DNA of 64,000 nucleotides from an uncultured Oceanospirillales bacterium (GTDB lineage: Bacteria > Pseudomonadota > Gammaproteobacteria > Xanthomonadales > SZUA-36): NCBI GenBank assembly GCA_913055655.1, contig CAJXKA010000001.1, forward strand, positions 1,612,842 to 1,676,841, written 5' to 3'. The notes beneath the pieces were generated by a model. That model was not told the origin of the DNA and did no database searches. It saw only the letters and a list, made by a program, of their open reading frames with translations. Positions 61,341-64,000 of this stretch are shown piece after piece (position 1 is the stretch's first letter; each line of letters starts with the position of its first letter). The translations under genes and the position numbers were made by a program.

Positions 61341-62849
61341 ATGAACCCGATTTCACGGCGCACTCGCGCCATCATCCTGGCCAGCCTGCTGGCGGCATCG
61401 CCCGCCACGCCGGCGCTGGCCTTCGACCTGGAAAACGGCAACGCCGCCGTCGACGTGGTGATCACCACGGCGGCCCCGGTCATCTTCCAGGACATCTCAC
61501 CCTCCGGCGGCGACGCCACGCTGGTGCTGCGCACCACCACCCTGATCACGAATGCCTGGTTCGACGCCACCGCGCCGTACCACCCCACCGCGGTGGGCGT
61601 GTACACCCGGCTACCGCGACAGGCCGCGCCGACGGATAATGAGCCGCTCAACATCGCGCTGCTCTACGCCTCCTACCGGGTGCTGCAGAGCCTGTTGCCG
61701 GCACGTGAGGCGCTGTGGCGCGACATGATGACCAGTGCCGGGCTGGACCCCGATGACGACAGCGTCAGCACCAATACACCGGTCGGGCTGGGCAACCTCG
61801 CCGGCTGGGGCGTGGTCGATGGTCGTATCAACGATGGCATGAACCAGGCCGGCACCGAAGGTGGCCGGACCTATAACCCGACCCCGTTCGCCGACTACAC
61901 GGGCTATGCGCCGTTAAACACGCCGCAGTACCTGCTATTCCCGTCGCGCTGGCAACCGGACATCCAGCGCCAGGGACTGGGGCTCTACAAGGCCCAGGTG
62001 TTCGTCACGCCGCAGTACGCATTCGTCGAGCCATATACTTACGACGACCCAGCGGACTACTACATCCCGCCACCGCGCAAGAGCCGGCTGTTCCCGTTTT
62101 TCCGTTACAAGGGCCAGGCCGACGAGGTGCTGGAAGCGTCCGCCAACCTGGACGACATGCAGAAGCTCAAGTCGGAACTGTTCGACAACAAGATCACCAG
62201 CCTGGGTTACTCCGCCGTGTTCGCGGCCCAGACCCAGGGCCTCAGCCTGATGGAGTTCATCCACCTGGATTTCCTCACCAACATGGCCGCCTTCGACGCG
62301 GGCATCACCATCTGGCACTGGAAGCGTGAGTACGATGCCGTGCGGCCATTCAGCGCCATCGAACTGATCTATGGCGACGACCCGGTCACGGCCTGGGGCG
62401 GCCCCGGCCAGGGCACGGTGAACGACCTGCCGGCGAACGAATGGAAGGCCTACCTGGAAGAAGCGGACCATCCCGAGTACCCCTCGGCCTCGGCCTGCTT
62501 CTGCGCGGCGCACGCCGAATCGGCACGACTCTACCTTCCGCAGGGTGACACGCTGGCGGTGCCGAACGTGGCCCCGGGCTTCCCAACGTTCTACCCGGCG
62601 GGCAGCTCAAGGGTCGAACCCGGCGTGACCCCCGCGGCCGATACCCTGGTGGTATTCCCGACCTGGAGCGAGTTCGAAACCGACTGCGGCGACTCCCGTG
62701 TCTGGGCGGGCGTACATTTCATATCCGCCGTGGAAGCAAGCCGCGAAGTCTGCAGCGTGTTTGGCCAGCAGGCCCACGAGTACCTGCTGACGCTGGTGGA
62801 CGGTTCCGCGCCGGAGCGCGGGCCCAGCCAGGGGCGGTATCACCACTGA
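61341..62849 (+). CDS. Vanadium-dependent haloperoxidase-fold protein with altered PSGH
   Basis: 502 residues from ATG 61341, after AAGGAGA. Signal peptide ends near PALA. It belongs to the PAP2/vanadium chloroperoxidase fold: WKREYDAVRPFSAI (K328, KX6RP motif) and SRVWAGVHFISAVEAS (S452, H459, SRX5H motif) are present, but PSGH is replaced by PSAS (381-384), losing the His that binds or activates the cofactor. It may be a divergent phosphatase or haloperoxidase. Exported to the periplasm. The upstream space holds the terminator and nothing else. Confidence 0.82.
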   Translation: MNPISRRTRAIILASLLAASPATPALAFDLENGNAAVDVVITTAAPVIFQDISPSGGDATLVLRTTTLITNAWFDATAPYHPTAVGVYTRLPRQAAPTDNEPLNIALLYASYRVLQSLLPAREALWRDMMTSAGLDPDDDSVSTNTPVGLGNLAGWGVVDGRINDGMNQAGTEGGRTYNPTPFADYTGYAPLNTPQYLLFPSRWQPDIQRQGLGLYKAQVFVTPQYAFVEPYTYDDPADYYIPPPRKSRLFPFFRYKGQADEVLEASANLDDMQKLKSELFDNKITSLGYSAVFAAQTQGLSLMEFIHLDFLTNMAAFDAGITIWHWKREYDAVRPFSAIELIYGDDPVTAWGGPGQGTVNDLPANEWKAYLEEADHPEYPSASACFCAAHAESARLYLPQGDTLAVPNVAPGFPTFYPAGSSRVEPGVTPAADTLVVFPTWSEFETDCGDSRVWAGVHFISAVEASREVCSVFGQQAHEYLLTLVDGSAPERGPSQGRYHH

Positions 62850-62914
62850 AACAAGTCCGGCGCCCTGGTCGAATTCGGCCAGGGTGACTTGAGGCGGATC
62901 TCCGGGAAAGCGAT

Positions 62915-62948
62915 TTGATGCTATGATGCAAATGCATCAACGCATCAA
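62915..62948. promoter_or_regulatory. VapBC operator and -10 element
   Basis: TTGATGC (62915-62921) faces GCATCAA twice (62934-62940 and 62942-62948), and GATGCAAATGCATC (62925-62938) is itself a perfect inverted repeat. TATGAT at 62922-62927 is a plausible -10. The array lies 19 bases before the antitoxin ATG, where autoregulation by a VapB-type dimer is expected. Confidence 0.6.
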
Positions 62949-62966
62949 CTATCGCTGGATACTTTC

Positions 62967-63215
62967 ATGCGAACAACCCTGGATATTGATGACGAAATCC
63001 TTCGCGCCGCCAAGGACATTGCTCGCCGCACAAGGCGCACGGCAGGCCAGGTGATATCGGAGCTGGCGCGCCGAGCACTGACCGGCGTGCCAGATACATC
63101 TGAGAATGCGATCGCCGAAGCGCAAGGGTTTTACGGCTTCAATCCGCTTCCAGCAGACGACCGCGTCGTCAGCGAGGAAAAAATTGAATCGCTGCGAGAG
63201 GAAGAAGGCATCTGA
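62967..63215 (+). CDS. vapB: VapB-type antitoxin (ribbon-helix-helix)
   Basis: 82 residues. RTTLDIDDEILRAAKDIARR is the RHH strand-helix pattern; TAGQVISELARRAL follows. The acidic C-terminus (EEKIESLREEEGI) would occupy the toxin groove. Overlaps the toxin start by one base (TGATG). Located next to a palindromic operator. Confidence 0.9.
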   Translation: MRTTLDIDDEILRAAKDIARRTRRTAGQVISELARRALTGVPDTSENAIAEAQGFYGFNPLPADDRVVSEEKIESLREEEGI

Positions 63216-63643
63216 TGCGCGCGTTGTTGGACGTCAATGTCCTGATCGCGCTTCTTGACGCTGCCCACGTCCACCACCAGGTTGCGCGTCGCTGGCTGGC
63301 GTCAAATATCGATGCCGGCTGGGCTTCATGTCCGCTCACCCAGAACGGCTGCATCCGAATCATGTCCCAGGCGGCCTACCCGGGGGCACACCCCACGGGC
63401 GTGATTGCATCACGTCTCGCGGCGGCGACCTCAACCCGGTGGCACGTATTCTGGCCGGACGATTTGAACACCGTAGCGCACGGCGTTCTGGACTGGCGCA
63501 TGGTGCTCGGCTCCCGACAACTCACGGACGTCTATCTCCTGGCGCTTGCGGTTCACCATCACGGCCGATTGGTCACGCTGGATCGCGCCGTACCGCTCGC
63601 CGCCGTTCCCCAAGCAACCAGGGAAAACCTGGTGGTTCTCTAG
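63215..63643 (+). CDS. vapC: VapC-type PIN-domain toxin (ribonuclease)
   Basis: 142 residues. PIN-domain acidic residues: LLDVNVLIALLD (first Asp), ...CPLTQNGCIRI with the conserved Asn region, and SRQLTDVYLLALAVHHHGRLVTLDR (central Asp pair and last Asp). PIN toxins cleave tRNA or rRNA; this subtype (TIGR-type VapC with RLVTLDRAV end) is chromosomal and often stable. Overlaps the antitoxin as TGATG. Confidence 0.92.
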   Translation: MRALLDVNVLIALLDAAHVHHQVARRWLASNIDAGWASCPLTQNGCIRIMSQAAYPGAHPTGVIASRLAAATSTRWHVFWPDDLNTVAHGVLDWRMVLGSRQLTDVYLLALAVHHHGRLVTLDRAVPLAAVPQATRENLVVL

Positions 63644-63704
63644 AACTCGCGACATTGCGTACAATCCGGGGCCACCATAAACACAACAGGCTCACTGCCC
63701 ATCA

Positions 63705-64000
63705 TGAAACGACTGCTCCTGCTGCTGCCGGCGATACTCCTGACGACCCACATCTGCGCTTCCGAAAACAAGGCGAACATGCTACCGCTCATTCCCTACC
63801 CCCAGTCTGTCGAACGGCAGGCGGGTGAATTGCAACTGGGCCAACAGGTGCAGCTTTCGGTTGCCAGCGAGGCCGTTCATGCCGGCGCAGCGGTCCGCCA
63901 GCTCCTGGGTGACCGGAAAGTCGAGGTTTCCGCCGACACCGGCCCGGCCGTCGCGCTCGTCGTGGTTGAGGAATCCGCGCTGGGTGATGAAGGGTACCGG
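63705..64000 (+). CDS. GH20 beta-N-acetylhexosaminidase (start only, partial)
   Basis: The first 98 codons. Signal peptide MKRLLLLLPAILLTTHICAS, then LIPYPQSVERQAGELQLGQQVQL, the entry to the GH20b N-terminal domain of hexosaminidases (PxPxxxxxxxG pattern), and VVVEESALGDEGY, its last strand before the catalytic barrel. The catalytic domain lies beyond the window. Together with the short GH20-like enzyme at 42.8 kb it suggests use of N-acetylglucosamine-containing glycans. Confidence 0.75.

Noticed and set aside
62859..62897. Inverted repeat CCCTGG...CCAGGG with outer AAGTC/GACTT after the haloperoxidase-like gene
   Set aside because: It could be a terminator, but no T run follows, and its position between the gene and VapBC fits several roles; not called as a feature.
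1..64000. CRISPR arrays, transposases, integrases, att sites, rRNA or tRNA genes
   Set aside because: No regularly spaced repeats, no recombinase motifs and no cloverleaf-like or rRNA-like stretch were recognised on reading both strands; a tRNAscan or CRISPR search could still find a missed one.

Overview
The window is GC-rich chromosomal DNA with compact coding on both strands. Stop/start overlaps (ATGA, TGATG) and GTG or TTG starts are common, and there are no insertion sequences, phage genes, rRNA or recognised tRNAs. Gene content (DUF3579, YajQ, YdbS/YdbT, class I photolyase, many lipoproteins and outer-membrane barrels) points to a Gram-negative gammaproteobacterium, probably a marine or saline-habitat heterotroph near Xanthomonadales/Chromatiales. 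That placement is inference from gene families only.

Region 1 (1-8.5 kb): the end of an OmpR-type two-component system, two small genes (DUF2878, DUF6134) and a convergent six-gene lipid operon. The operon carries two different CFA-type methyltransferases, DUF1365, an FAD desaturase/oxidase-like protein, a lipocalin and a DUF1295 membrane protein, probably modifying acyl chains of membrane phospholipids. Region 2 (8.5-20.7 kb): an amidohydrolase lipoprotein, MscS channel, GH105 hydrolase, a Tat-exported subunit/GMC dehydrogenase/DUF1080 operon that looks like a 3-keto-glycoside system, a divergent GntP permease behind a GntR/FadR-type operator, a sulfotransferase, a PKHD dioxygenase, DUF3579 and a CBS protein. 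Region 3 (20.7-33.5 kb): secreted or lipid-anchored hydrolases (DUF885, alkaline phosphatase, beta-helix protein behind a LacI-type operator, VWA/DUF3520), YbiI-like zinc finger, FMN reductase, ThuA-like protein, DUF4242 with a divergent LysR regulator, beta-CASP nuclease and GH43.

Region 4 (33.5-45 kb): DEAD-box helicase, YajQ, a small barrel protein, a second DUF4242 gene sharing its upstream element with the first, then a complete agmatine route to putrescine (aguA, deoxyhypusine-synthase-like gene, speA, aguB), followed by a GH20-like enzyme and an HGSNAT-type acyltransferase. Region 5 (45-58 kb): MddA-like methanethiol methyltransferase divergent from a winged-helix/hydrolase fusion regulator, a long structured leader before a large secreted repeat protein, a CPBP-protease remnant, photolyase, NDUFA9-like SDR, a zincin-like protein, FKBP, LamG, DUF3313 and the YdbS/YdbT pair. 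Region 6 (58-64 kb): an outer-membrane porin with an orphan polyamine-type binding protein, a secreted protein, a vanadium-haloperoxidase-fold protein with an altered signature, a VapBC module with a palindromic operator, and the start of a GH20 hexosaminidase.

Taken together the segment is a glycan-scavenging and envelope-remodelling region. The most notable signals are a 45-bp regulatory element shared by two dispersed DUF4242 genes, the DHS-like gene embedded in the agmatine operon, the dual-methyltransferase lipid operon, and an uncharacterised structured leader at about 47.2-47.5 kb.
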